NCBI GenBank assembly: GCA_963751245.1
Contig: CAVVTR010000006.1
Coordinates: 1-64,000 of the forward strand
From: CAVVTR01 sp963751245
Lineage (GTDB): Bacteria; Acidobacteriota; Thermoanaerobaculia; Thermoanaerobaculales; Thermoanaerobaculaceae
Direction: 5' to 3'
Length of the DNA stretch: 64,000 bases
A program made the translations under genes and the position numbers. Every line of letters begins with the position of its first letter. The first letter of the stretch is position 1. The notes under the pieces were generated by a model. That model saw only the letters and a list, made by a program, of their open reading frames with translations. It was not told where the DNA came from and made no database searches. Below are positions 26,577 to 34,620 of this stretch, piece after piece.

Positions 26577-27784
26577 GGGCCCGCCTCCGCCGACACCGGC
26601 GCCGGGACCGCACCCCATCCGGCCGGCTCCACGGCCACCAGCTCCGCCTCCTCCTGCAGACGGCGGGCCCACGCCTCGACGTCGAGGGCCGCCTCGGCGG
26701 TCTCGCAGGCGACCGCGGTGGTGCGGGTGGCGGGGTGGAGCGGCTGCAGGAACGAGCAGCAGTCGCTGTGCGGCAGGATCGACGTCTCGTAGGTACCGGC
26801 GCCCTCCGCCAGGGCGATGATCTCCTGCTTGTCCAGCCCGATGAGGGGCCGCAGCACCGGCAGGTGGGCGACACGGTCGATGGCGGCCATGTTCTCCAGC
26901 GTCTGGGAGGCGACCTGGTTGAGGGACTCGCCGGTGACGAGGGCCTGGCACCGCGAGCGGCGGGCGATGCGCTCGGCGGCACGGAGCATCATGCGCCGGT
27001 AGAGGATCACGCGCAGCCGTTCGGGGCAGCGCGCCACGATCTCGCGCTGGCAGTCGCCGAAGGGGACGATGGAGAGGCGGCTGCGGCCCTGGTGGCGGTT
27101 GAGAATCCCGGCGATCTCCTCGACCTTGCGGACCGAGGCGTCGGACGTGTAGGGCGCGGAGTGGAAGTGGACGTAGTGCGCCTTGGTGCCGCGCTTCATG
27201 GCGAGGTAGGCGGCGACCGGGGAGTCGATGCCGCCGGACAGCAGCACCAGCACCCGCCCCGAGGTCCCCACCGGCAGCCCGCCGGGTCCCGGGAAGCGCT
27301 CCCGGTAGAAGTAGATCCCATCGCTCTGCAAGAGGACGTGCAGCGTGACCGCCGGATTGGTGAGGTCGACCCGCATCCCCGACGTCTCCTTGACGAAGGC
27401 GCCGAGACGGCGGGCCACCTCGTTGGAGGTGAAGGGGAAGCGCTTGTTCGAGCGCTTGCAGCGCACCGCGAAGCTGTCGGCCCGGAGGTCGGGGAGCTGC
27501 CCGGCCACGTACGCCTCGAGCTCGTCGTAGGTGCCGCCTACGTGGACCACGGGAATGAGGGAGTTGAGCCCGAAGACGGTGACGAGCCGGGCGTGGACCT
27601 CCGGCCAGGGGACGGGCTCGGCGAAGGCGATGACCACCCGGGCCGGGATCGAGACCCGGGTGACCGGCAGCCCCTTGAGGGCGGTGCGGATGTTGCTCAC
27701 GAGGACGCGCTCGAAGCGTCCCCGGTTGCCGCCCTTGAGAGCGACCTCGTGGTAGGTGCCGATGACGTGCCGGATCGACTGCAT
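26573..27784 (-). CDS. thiI: tRNA 4-thiouridine synthase ThiI (no rhodanese domain)
   Basis: ThiI activates U8 of tRNA with ATP and inserts sulfur. The 403-residue protein has a THUMP domain in its first half and the PP-loop LVLLSGGIDSPVAAYLA at about residues 175-190. It stops after ILPHSDCCSFLQPLHP and SAEAGP, so it lacks the C-terminal rhodanese domain of the E. coli enzyme (482 residues) and resembles the shorter B. subtilis type. A separate sulfur donor is therefore needed. GGAGGGG precedes the ATG. It sits between mutL and a polyferredoxin with which it overlaps. Confidence 0.9.
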   Translation of the reverse strand: MQSIRHVIGTYHEVALKGGNRGRFERVLVSNIRTALKGLPVTRVSIPARVVIAFAEPVPWPEVHARLVTVFGLNSLIPVVHVGGTYDELEAYVAGQLPDLRADSFAVRCKRSNKRFPFTSNEVARRLGAFVKETSGMRVDLTNPAVTLHVLLQSDGIYFYRERFPGPGGLPVGTSGRVLVLLSGGIDSPVAAYLAMKRGTKAHYVHFHSAPYTSDASVRKVEEIAGILNRHQGRSRLSIVPFGDCQREIVARCPERLRVILYRRMMLRAAERIARRSRCQALVTGESLNQVASQTLENMAAIDRVAHLPVLRPLIGLDKQEIIALAEGAGTYETSILPHSDCCSFLQPLHPATRTTAVACETAEAALDVEAWARRLQEEAELVAVEPAGWGAVPAPVSAEAGP

Positions 27785-27842
27785 CTCCCCTCCGGAACGG
27801 GAGGTTAGCACAGGGAAGGCGCACCGGAGGGCCGCGGCGGGC

Positions 27843-29537
27843 CTACCTGCGGCCGATGCGGTGCTCGATCTCGTCGTGGTGGAGGCGGAGCATGATGGGG
27901 CGGCCGTGAGGGCAACGCTGGGGCTCGTCGGCGGCGGCGAGGTCCCGGAGGAGCTGCTCGGCCTCGGGGCGGGAAAGGGGCCGGTTCTTCTTGATCGCGG
28001 CCTGGCAGGCGAGGGACGCGGCGACGCGGTGGCGCAGGGTCTCACCGGGGACCGCGCGGTCGGCGAGGTCGGCGAGGAGCCGTTCCACCAGCGCTCCGGC
28101 CCCGCCGGCGGGGAGCGCTTCCGGCAGCGAGAGGATGCGCAGGCTCCCGCCGGACACGGGCTCCACCTCGACGCCGGCGGCGCGGAGCTCATCGGCCTGC
28201 TCCTCGGCGAGGGCGTAGAGGGCAGGGGAAAGCTGGACGATCTCCGGGATGAGAAGCCGCTGCACGGTGGGGCGCCGGTCGTGGGCGAGGAGACGCTCGA
28301 AGAGCACGCGCTCGTGGGCGACGTGCTGGTCGACGAGGAGCAGGCCGTCGCCGTCCTCGACGACGAGGTAGGTGTCCCGATACTGTCCGACGTAGCGACC
28401 CCACGGGGTGGGGGCCGGGGAGACGGGGGACGCGGTCTCGGAGACGCGGATCGCGCCGCCTCCGGCGCCGGGGGTGGCTGCGGCGGGGGGGCGCCAGGGG
28501 AGGCGTGTCTGGACGCCCGTGCGGGCCGCAGGGCTCGCGACCACGGTGCGGACCGGGGCGGGGGCGTGCATGGCGGCGCGGGCCGTGGCGAGGGACTGGG
28601 CGAGGACCTGGAGCACCGCCCCCGGCTCGCGGAACCGCACCTCGGCCTTGGTGGGGTGGACGTTCACGTCGACGTCCCCGGCGGGCAGGGTGACGTGGAG
28701 GAACGCGTCCGCCTCGAGGGTGCCGTGGGTGTCGCGCAGGGCCCGGTTGGCGGCGCCGATGAGGAGGCGGTCGCGGACGACGCGGCCGTTGACGGCGAGG
28801 GTGATGGTGCCCGGGCCGGAGCGGGGGAAGAGGAAGCCGGAAACCGAGACGGAGCCGTGAGCGAGGCCGAGGGGCCTCGCCGCCCGCGCCTTCTCCGCCC
28901 CGATGAGGTCGGGCAGCCGCCGGGCGAGGTCGGAGACTGCGGGGAGGTGCAGGGTGGTGCGGGAGCCGTGGAGGAGCACGATGGCCACGTCGGGGCGGGT
29001 GAGGGCCAGGCCGGTGAGAGTGGCGGTGCAGTGGCGCAGCTCGGTGCCCTCGGTGCGCAGGAACTTCCGGCGGGCGGGCAGGCGCGCGAAGAGGTCCCGG
29101 AGGACCACGCGGGTGCCTCGCGGGCGGGCGCAGGGGCCGCTCGCGCGGAGGATGCCGAAGTCGACCTCGACGCGGGTGCCCTCGCCGTCCGCCACGGCGG
29201 TCTCGAGGGCGAGGCGGCCGGCCGCCGCGATGGAGGGCAGGGCCTCGCCGCGGAAGCCAAGGGTGGCGACCTGCTCGAGATCGGCGAAGCTGCCGATCTT
29301 GGAGGTGGCGTGGCGCTCCAGGGCGAGGAGGGCGTCGTCGTGCTCCATGCCGGAGCCGTCGTCGTCGACCTCGATGAGCTCGCGGCCGCCCGCGTGGAGC
29401 GTGATCCTCACCGTTCGCGCGCCGGCGTCGAGGGCGTTCTCGACGAGCTCCTTGACCACCGAGGCCGGGCGCTCCACGACCTCGCCGGCGGCGATCTGGT
29501 TGATCAGGATGTCGGGGAGCAGGCGGATGACGGGCAC
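27843..29537 (-). CDS. mutL: DNA mismatch repair protein MutL
   Basis: MutL couples mismatch recognition to strand removal. The 564-residue protein has the GHKL ATPase motifs ELVENALDAGA, DDDGSGMEHDDA and RGTRVVLRDLFARLPARRKF. A C-terminal endonuclease-type domain carries DQHVAHERVLFERLL, the DQHA(x)2E(x)4E motif with Val at position four, plus ACQAAIKKNR and CPHGRP metal-site elements. The presence of the endonuclease motif suggests a MutH-independent pathway, as outside gamma-proteobacteria. The start is GTG at 29537; the coding start could also be the following methionine-poor region, but the motif order fits. It is divergent from the acyl-CoA dehydrogenase gene. Confidence 0.95.
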   Translation of the reverse strand: MPVIRLLPDILINQIAAGEVVERPASVVKELVENALDAGARTVRITLHAGGRELIEVDDDGSGMEHDDALLALERHATSKIGSFADLEQVATLGFRGEALPSIAAAGRLALETAVADGEGTRVEVDFGILRASGPCARPRGTRVVLRDLFARLPARRKFLRTEGTELRHCTATLTGLALTRPDVAIVLLHGSRTTLHLPAVSDLARRLPDLIGAEKARAARPLGLAHGSVSVSGFLFPRSGPGTITLAVNGRVVRDRLLIGAANRALRDTHGTLEADAFLHVTLPAGDVDVNVHPTKAEVRFREPGAVLQVLAQSLATARAAMHAPAPVRTVVASPAARTGVQTRLPWRPPAAATPGAGGGAIRVSETASPVSPAPTPWGRYVGQYRDTYLVVEDGDGLLLVDQHVAHERVLFERLLAHDRRPTVQRLLIPEIVQLSPALYALAEEQADELRAAGVEVEPVSGGSLRILSLPEALPAGGAGALVERLLADLADRAVPGETLRHRVAASLACQAAIKKNRPLSRPEAEQLLRDLAAADEPQRCPHGRPIMLRLHHDEIEHRIGRR

Positions 29538-29606
29538 GCGTCGAAGGTACACGAGGCGCTGCGTCCTGGAAAGCTCCCGTACAATGCGGGCGCGAGGGAG
29601 GGTGAC

Positions 29607-30767
29607 GTGGACTTCGAGCTCAACGAGCAGCAGCGGATGGTCAGGGATATGGTGCGGGAGCTCGCGGCGGAACGGCTGCGCCCGGGGGCGGCGGCGCGGG
29701 ACGAGAGCGGCGAGTTTCCCCACGACATCTTCCGCGAGCTGGGCGAGCTCGGCCTGCTCGGCATGCTGACCCCCGAGGGGTACGGCGGCGCCGGCATGGA
29801 CACCCTCTCGTACATCCTCGCCGTGGAGGAGATCGCGCGGGCCGACGCCAGCGTCGCGGTGGGCGTGTCGGTGACGAACTCGGTGTGCCAGTACCCGATC
29901 GTGAAGTTCGGGGGCGAGGCGCTCAAACAACGCGTGCTGCCGCCGCTGGCGCGGGGCGAGGTTCTCGGAGGGATCATGCTGACCGAGCCCGACGCCGGAT
30001 CGGACCTCGCGTCGCTGCGGACCTCGTACCGACCCCACGGCGGCGGCTTCCAGCTGTCGGGGAGCAAGGCCTGGATCACCAACGCCGGCGTCGGGCGCTT
30101 CTTCGTCACCCTCGCGACCAGGGATCCCTCCGAGGGAGCCAGGGGCATCACCGCCTTCGTGGTGGACGCGGAGCACCCCGGTGTCACGGTGCACGCGCCG
30201 GAAAAGAAGATGGGGCTGCGGTCCTCGCGCACCTGCATGGTGACGCTGGAGGACGTGGAGGTTTCCGGGGAGGACGTGCTCGGGGCGGAGGGTGAAGGGA
30301 TGCGGGTGGCCCTCGCGACGCTCGACCACTCCAGGGTCGGGATCGCGGCGCAGGCCGTCGGCATCGCCCAGGCCGGAATGGACGAGGCGCTTCGATACGC
30401 CAGGGAGAGGGAGCAGTTCGGCCGTCCCCTCATGGGACACCAGGCGGTGGCGTTCCGGCTGGCCGACATGGACGTGGAGCTCGAGGCCGCGCGCTGGCTG
30501 ACCTACCGGGCGGCCGTGCTGTCGGAGGGGGAGGAACGGTTCACGCGCTCGTCTGCGGAGGCCAAGCTCCTCGCCAGCGAGACGGCGAACCGCATCGTGG
30601 CGGCCGCGGTGCAGCTGCACGGCGGCTACGGGTACTCGCGGGAGTACACGGTGGAGCGGCTCTACCGGGACGTCCGGGTGACGACCATCTACGAGGGGAC
30701 CAGCGAGGTCCAGCGCATGGTCATCGCGCGCTCGCTGCGCGACCTGGAGAGCACGGCGCCCCGCTGA
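29607..30767 (+). CDS. Acyl-CoA dehydrogenase
   Basis: An FAD-dependent enzyme that introduces the first double bond into acyl-CoAs, passing electrons to ETF. The 386-residue product has the family patterns LTEPDAGSDLASLRT, SGSKAWITNAGVGRFF, REQFGRPLMGHQAVAFRLAD and QLHGGYGYSREYTVERLYRD. The catalytic Glu363 is in TIYEGTSEVQR. The sequence is closest in style to short-chain/butyryl-type enzymes. GTG at 29607 is preceded by GAGGGAGG. TACAAT at 29580-29585 may be a -10 box. ETF genes are not in the window. Confidence 0.92.
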   Translation: MDFELNEQQRMVRDMVRELAAERLRPGAAARDESGEFPHDIFRELGELGLLGMLTPEGYGGAGMDTLSYILAVEEIARADASVAVGVSVTNSVCQYPIVKFGGEALKQRVLPPLARGEVLGGIMLTEPDAGSDLASLRTSYRPHGGGFQLSGSKAWITNAGVGRFFVTLATRDPSEGARGITAFVVDAEHPGVTVHAPEKKMGLRSSRTCMVTLEDVEVSGEDVLGAEGEGMRVALATLDHSRVGIAAQAVGIAQAGMDEALRYAREREQFGRPLMGHQAVAFRLADMDVELEAARWLTYRAAVLSEGEERFTRSSAEAKLLASETANRIVAAAVQLHGGYGYSREYTVERLYRDVRVTTIYEGTSEVQRMVIARSLRDLESTAPR

Positions 30768-30785
30768 CCAGCGGAAAGAGAAAGA

Positions 30786-30829
30786 GCGCCAGCGGCAGCG
30801 CTGGCGCCCGAGCTCCCGCGATGCGGGAG
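30786..30829. terminator. Paired hairpins between the dehydrogenase and hsp20 genes
   Basis: Two hairpins lie back to back: a 9-bp stem gcgccagcg with a 4-base loop (30786-30807) and a 7-bp stem ctcccgc with loop gat (30813-30829). Both converging genes end here, so they probably stop both transcripts. T-runs are absent. Confidence 0.6.
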
Positions 30830-30831
30830 GA

Positions 30832-31290
30832 TCACTTCTCCTCGACCTTGATGGAGATGGACTTCGGCTTCGTCTCCTCGCGCTTGGGCAGCGTCAGGTG
30901 CAGCACGCCGTGACGGTACACGGCCTGGATGCGATCGGGGTTCACGTTGGTCGGCAGGGTGAAGGAGCGCTCGAAGGCGCCGTACGACCGCTCGACGCGG
31001 TGGTAGGTCTCACCCTCGGTGGCCTTCTCGAAGTTTCGGCTTCCCTTGAGGGTGAGCACGCCGTCCTCCACGGAGACGGTCACGTCGGCAGGCTGGAGGC
31101 CGGGGAGCTCGGCCTGGATCTCCAGAGCTTCTGAGGTCTCGCGGACGTCCACCGGTGGCAACCAGCTTCCGGTGATGTAGTCATCCTCGGATCGCGGGGC
31201 GCGCCCCCAGGCATCCTCGAACAGGCGGTTCATGCGCTCTTGGAGCGTCTGGACCTCACGCGACGGGTTCCAACGAACGATGGTGGGCAT
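30832..31290 (-). CDS. Small heat-shock protein (Hsp20/alpha-crystallin)
   Basis: Hsp20 chaperones hold unfolding proteins as oligomers. The 152-residue protein has an alpha-crystallin domain from about residue 40 (WLPPVDVRETSEALEIQAEL, then GVLTLKGSR and GAFERSFTLP) and the C-terminal ISIKV tail that docks between dimers. The ATG at 31290 is set by GGAGG nine bases upstream. A near-consensus promoter and an operator-like dyad lie just upstream (31344-31409). Heat-shock regulation is inferred from the family only; no CIRCE element is present. Confidence 0.93.
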   Translation of the reverse strand: MPTIVRWNPSREVQTLQERMNRLFEDAWGRAPRSEDDYITGSWLPPVDVRETSEALEIQAELPGLQPADVTVSVEDGVLTLKGSRNFEKATEGETYHRVERSYGAFERSFTLPTNVNPDRIQAVYRHGVLHLTLPKREETKPKSISIKVEEK

Positions 31291-31343
31291 CTCTCGGTCC
31301 TCCTTGTCTTTCATTCGGAGTCCTCTGGCGGTCTCCTTGTATC

Positions 31344-31372
31344 AATATAGAATATGAGCGTAGGCATGTCAA
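31344..31372 (-). promoter_or_regulatory. Near-consensus sigma70 promoter of hsp20
   Basis: On the minus strand TTGACA (31372-31367) and TATATT (31349-31344) are 17 bases apart. This is the best promoter match in the window, unusual in such a GC-rich genome. A dyad lies 16 bases upstream of its -35 box. Confidence 0.75.
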
Positions 31373-31387
31373 GTGCTGTACGTCACG

Positions 31388-31422
31388 ATTCGCTAAGATC
31401 ATAGCGAATGCCGCTAAGATCA
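31388..31422. promoter_or_regulatory. ATTCGCTA-N6-TAGCGAAT operator with an extra half-site
   Basis: The perfect 8-bp inverted repeat covers 31388-31409. The 11-mer CGCTAAGATCA within it is repeated directly at 31412-31422. The site lies between the divergent hsp20 and VWA genes, 70 to 100 bases before the VWA start, and next to the hsp20 -35 box, so it is a likely transcription-factor site. I do not recognise the binding protein. Confidence 0.55.
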
Positions 31423-31491
31423 ATTCCGACGACCCGTGCCGGCCCCGTGCGATAATCGCTTCAGGAACCTCACCGGAGCGGAGGAGAGATC

Positions 31492-33243
31492 GTGATCCTC
31501 GCCCTGATGCTCGCGGTCGCGACGGTCCAGCCCCTGGCGATCCGCGTCGAGATGGCCCCGCTCGGCCGGGGGCCGCAGGGAACCGTCATGGGCGTTGCCG
31601 TCCAGGTCGCGCCCGAGGACCGGGCGCGGGCCGGGCCCCGCGTCCGCGTGTCCGTGGCCCTGCTCAGGGAGGGCAGGGAAGTGGAGCGCAGGGAAGCCGT
31701 CGTGGCCCTGGATCAGGATGGCAGCGCCCTGCTCTACCGGGAGTGGGCGCCGGGGGGCGCCGAGGTGCGGGTGCGGGTGACGAGCCTCGCCGGCGATGCT
31801 GCCGGGGTGTGGCGCGGCGAGGTCGTCGTGCCCGTGGAGACCTCGCCGTTCGAGGCGCCGGACGAGGCCGGCGCCGATGCGGTGGCGCTGGCCGCGTCGC
31901 CGCCTCCGCCGGAGGCCGTGAGGTTCCGCACGCCCGAGCGTGCCGGGGGGATCGGGGCGGTCCAGCTCGAGGTGGAGGCCCCCGGAGAGACGTCGAGGGT
32001 GGAGTTCTCCCGGGACGGCGCCGTGCTCGTGACACGGAACCGGGCGCCGTGGACGGTCTCGGTGGACCTGGGCGAGGTGGCGCGTCGCACCACGGTGAGG
32101 GCGACGGCGTTCGACGCAAAGGGACGCTTCCTCGGCGAGGACGCCGTGGTGATCAACGCTCCCGCCGCTCAGCTGGCGGTCGAGATCCTCGTCCACCCGG
32201 TGGAGGCCGCGGCCGGGGCGGACCGCGCTGTGACCGTCGCCGTGACGGGCCGCAGGCCTCCGACGGACGTCGTGCTGCAGCTGGACGAGAAGGTGGTCGC
32301 CAGGTGGAACGGCTGCCCCTGCACCGTCACGGTCCCGGAGACCGCCCTGCGGAGCGCCTCCGTGCTGACGGCGGAGGCGAAGGCGGCGGACGGAACCCGC
32401 GGGGAAGCGGTGCGCCTGCTGGGCGGGGGCGGGTTCTTCGACCAGGTGAGAGTGGAGAAGGTCGAGCTGCCCGTGGTCGTGGTGGACGCCTCCGGACGCC
32501 CGGTGAGCGGCCTGGCGAGGGAGTCGTTCACCGTCCTCGAGGACGGGGCCGAGGTCGCGGTGGAGGGGTTCGGCACGACGGCGGACCTCCCCCTCGCACT
32601 GGGTGTCGCCGTGGACAGCTCGGGGTCGATGGAGGGGGCGTGGCCCCAGGTCCGGAGGGCGGTGGCCGGCTTCGCCTCCGGGCTCCTGCGCCCCGGCGAC
32701 GAGACGTTCCTCCTCTCCTTCGCCTGGGACGCCAAGGTCCAGGTCCCGTGGACGCGGGAGCCTCGGAGGGTGGGCGACGCGCTGGACCTCCTCACGCCCG
32801 AGGGCGGCACCTCGCTCCACGACGCGGTGATCCGCTCCCTCGAGACGTTCCGCGGCCGGGCGGGACGGCGGGCGCTGGTGCTCCTCACCGACGGCGACGA
32901 CACCACGTCCCGGACCGGCTGGGACGTGGCGCTGCGCTTCGCGAGGACCACCAGGATCCCGGTGTTCCCGATCGGGCTCCGCGTGAGCGCCCTGGACTTC
33001 TTCCTCCGCGGGCAGCTGCGGGACCTGGCGGCGGCCACGGGAGGAGAGGCGTTCTTTCCGGGGAGGAAGGACGATCTCGCAGCGGTCTACTCCGCCATCT
33101 CCGAACAGCTGCGCAGCCAGTACCTCCTCACCTACGTCTCGCCGTCGCGGCAGGGCGCCGACCACTTCCGAACCGTCACGGTCCGCGTGGCACGGGAGGG
33201 CCTGTCGGCCCGGACCATCGCCGGCTACTACCCCTCCCAGTGA
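31492..33243 (+). CDS. VWA-domain protein (Acidobacterial VWFA-related type)
   Basis: A 583-residue protein, N-terminally hydrophobic, with a beta-rich first half. The VWA domain starts at about residue 320 (VEKVELPVVVVDASGRPVSG) and has the MIDAS metal site DSSGSM, TDGDDTTSRTGWD and FPIGLRVSALD. The preceding SFTVLEDGAEVAVEGF segment is the hallmark of the 'VWFA-related Acidobacterial domain' family, which supports the taxonomic reading. Probable roles are protein-protein or surface adhesion; no catalytic function is expected. GGAGGAG precedes GTG at 31492, and GATAAT at 31451 is a weak -10. Confidence 0.85.
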   Translation: MILALMLAVATVQPLAIRVEMAPLGRGPQGTVMGVAVQVAPEDRARAGPRVRVSVALLREGREVERREAVVALDQDGSALLYREWAPGGAEVRVRVTSLAGDAAGVWRGEVVVPVETSPFEAPDEAGADAVALAASPPPPEAVRFRTPERAGGIGAVQLEVEAPGETSRVEFSRDGAVLVTRNRAPWTVSVDLGEVARRTTVRATAFDAKGRFLGEDAVVINAPAAQLAVEILVHPVEAAAGADRAVTVAVTGRRPPTDVVLQLDEKVVARWNGCPCTVTVPETALRSASVLTAEAKAADGTRGEAVRLLGGGGFFDQVRVEKVELPVVVVDASGRPVSGLARESFTVLEDGAEVAVEGFGTTADLPLALGVAVDSSGSMEGAWPQVRRAVAGFASGLLRPGDETFLLSFAWDAKVQVPWTREPRRVGDALDLLTPEGGTSLHDAVIRSLETFRGRAGRRALVLLTDGDDTTSRTGWDVALRFARTTRIPVFPIGLRVSALDFFLRGQLRDLAAATGGEAFFPGRKDDLAAVYSAISEQLRSQYLLTYVSPSRQGADHFRTVTVRVAREGLSARTIAGYYPSQ

Positions 33244-33395
33244 GGCTCCGGCCGCCGTCGACGGAAGCGGTGGCCGCTCGTCCGGAAGAGGAGGGGGGCG
33301 CGGGGCATCCAGGGGTCTTCCGTCGCGGGGGAAGGCGTGGCTGCGGGCGAATGTGGCCCGAGGGCCGGCGGATGTGAGGAGCCGGGCGCGCCGCC

Positions 33396-34058
33396 TCAGC
33401 GGAGCAGACGGATCGTGGAGAACGTGATGAGGCCCAGCCCGAGGAGGACGAGGAGGATGCCAAGGGCGTTGGTGATGATCCGCTCGGCCCGGCTGGAGAG
33501 TACGGCCTTGCCGCGGTGCAGCGCCCACAGCAGGGGGACGTACCAGCTGACCACGCCGCCGATGAGGGCTGCCAGCATCCAGGCGAGGCCGAACGGACCG
33601 AACGACCGCGCGGCGGACACGAAGGCGAGGCCGGCGGTGACCCACCAGATCCAGTAGTGGGGGTTGCCGACGGCGACCGCGACGCCGAGCACGAAGCTGC
33701 CCCAGACCGTCCTGTTGGAAGGCTCCTGCGGGAGGTGATGCGGCCGCGACGGCGTCCGGCTCCGCAGCGAGAGCACGCCGGCCACGAGCAGCGCGAATCC
33801 TCCAAGGAACTCCACGGGGGGCAGGGCCCCGATCCGCTCCAGGACCGAGGCCGCCCCGGTCGCCAGGGCGAAGAAGAGGCTCACGTCGACCACGGTCACG
33901 CCGACGAGGAACCAGACCGCGTAGGTGATCCGCCGCGAGATGGCGAGCCGCGAGGCCACCAGGGTGATCGGGCCCGGGACCGCCACGGTCACCAGGGAGA
34001 CCACGAAGGCGGTCGCGAGGAGCGCGGGGAGCGAGACGGGAACGTGCAGGGGACCCAC
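33396..34058 (-). CDS. LysE/RhtB-family exporter
   Basis: A 220-residue membrane protein with about six helices and the family signature TVAVPGPITLVASRLAISRR near residue 28, followed by GNPHYWIWWVTAGL in the second half. LysE/RhtB proteins export amino acids or their derivatives. GTG at 34058 is six bases downstream of the adenosine-specific-kinase stop, so the two are probably co-transcribed. The 150 bases to the VWA gene show nothing I recognise. Confidence 0.85.
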   Translation of the reverse strand: MGPLHVPVSLPALLATAFVVSLVTVAVPGPITLVASRLAISRRITYAVWFLVGVTVVDVSLFFALATGAASVLERIGALPPVEFLGGFALLVAGVLSLRSRTPSRPHHLPQEPSNRTVWGSFVLGVAVAVGNPHYWIWWVTAGLAFVSAARSFGPFGLAWMLAALIGGVVSWYVPLLWALHRGKAVLSSRAERIITNALGILLVLLGLGLITFSTIRLLR

Positions 34059-34064
34059 GCCGGT

Positions 34065-34550
34065 CTAACCCAGCTTGTAACCGATGGCGCGGAGGAACGC
34101 CTTGCGCGCGGCAACGTCGTCATCGGTCTCGACGCCCGCTGGGGCGACGCCGTCGATAACCCCGAGGATCCCGCGCCCCAGGGGGCCCGCAGCGACGACG
34201 ACCTCCACGGGGTTGGCGGTGGCGCAGAAGATCCGGCACACCTCGGGGACGGCCTTGACGGCGTTGAGGATGTTCACCGGGAAGCCATCCTCCACGAAGA
34301 GCAGAAAGCTGTGGCCGGCGCCGACGGCGAGGGCGTTGGAGACGGCCATCTCCACGAGGGTGGCGTCGTTGCCGGAGCGCCGGACGAGGGCGGGTCCCGA
34401 GGATTCGCAGAAGGCGAGGCCGAAGCGCATGTGGGGCGCGGTGGTCACCACCGCCTCGTGGATGTCCTCCACCGTCTTGATGAAGTGGGACTGGCCGATG
34501 ATGACGTTGGTGGCCTCCGGCTTGTCGATCCTCACGGTCAGGATGTCCAC
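34065..34550 (-). CDS. Adenosine-specific kinase family protein
   Basis: The 161-residue product matches the 'adenosine specific kinase' family (known from archaea and some bacteria) over its whole length: IDKPEATNVIIGQSHFIKTV, MRFGLAFCESSGPALVR, GAGHSFLLFVEDGFPVNIL, CATANPVEVVVA and GRGILGVIDGVAP. A biochemical role in adenosine phosphorylation is assigned by family name only. GTG at 34550 follows GGAGGAGG. It sits 70 bases after the M28 gene on the same strand. Confidence 0.85.
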   Translation of the reverse strand: MDILTVRIDKPEATNVIIGQSHFIKTVEDIHEAVVTTAPHMRFGLAFCESSGPALVRRSGNDATLVEMAVSNALAVGAGHSFLLFVEDGFPVNILNAVKAVPEVCRIFCATANPVEVVVAAGPLGRGILGVIDGVAPAGVETDDDVAARKAFLRAIGYKLG

Positions 34551-34620
34551 CTCGACCTCCTCCTCTCCCGGCGGAGCGAACGCAGGGGAACGGAACTCTA
34601 CCGCATCCCCGGGCGCGGGG

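Noticed and set aside
27756..29600. Long forward frame across thiI and mutL
   Set aside because: It is composed of Gly/Arg/Ala-rich sequence antisense to MutL, whose motifs are unambiguous on the minus strand. Similar shadows over leuS, nifJ and the membrane block were dropped for the same reason.
31291..31491. CIRCE element before hsp20
   Set aside because: The dyad arms (ATTCGCTA) do not match TTAGCACTC-N9-GAGTGCTAA.
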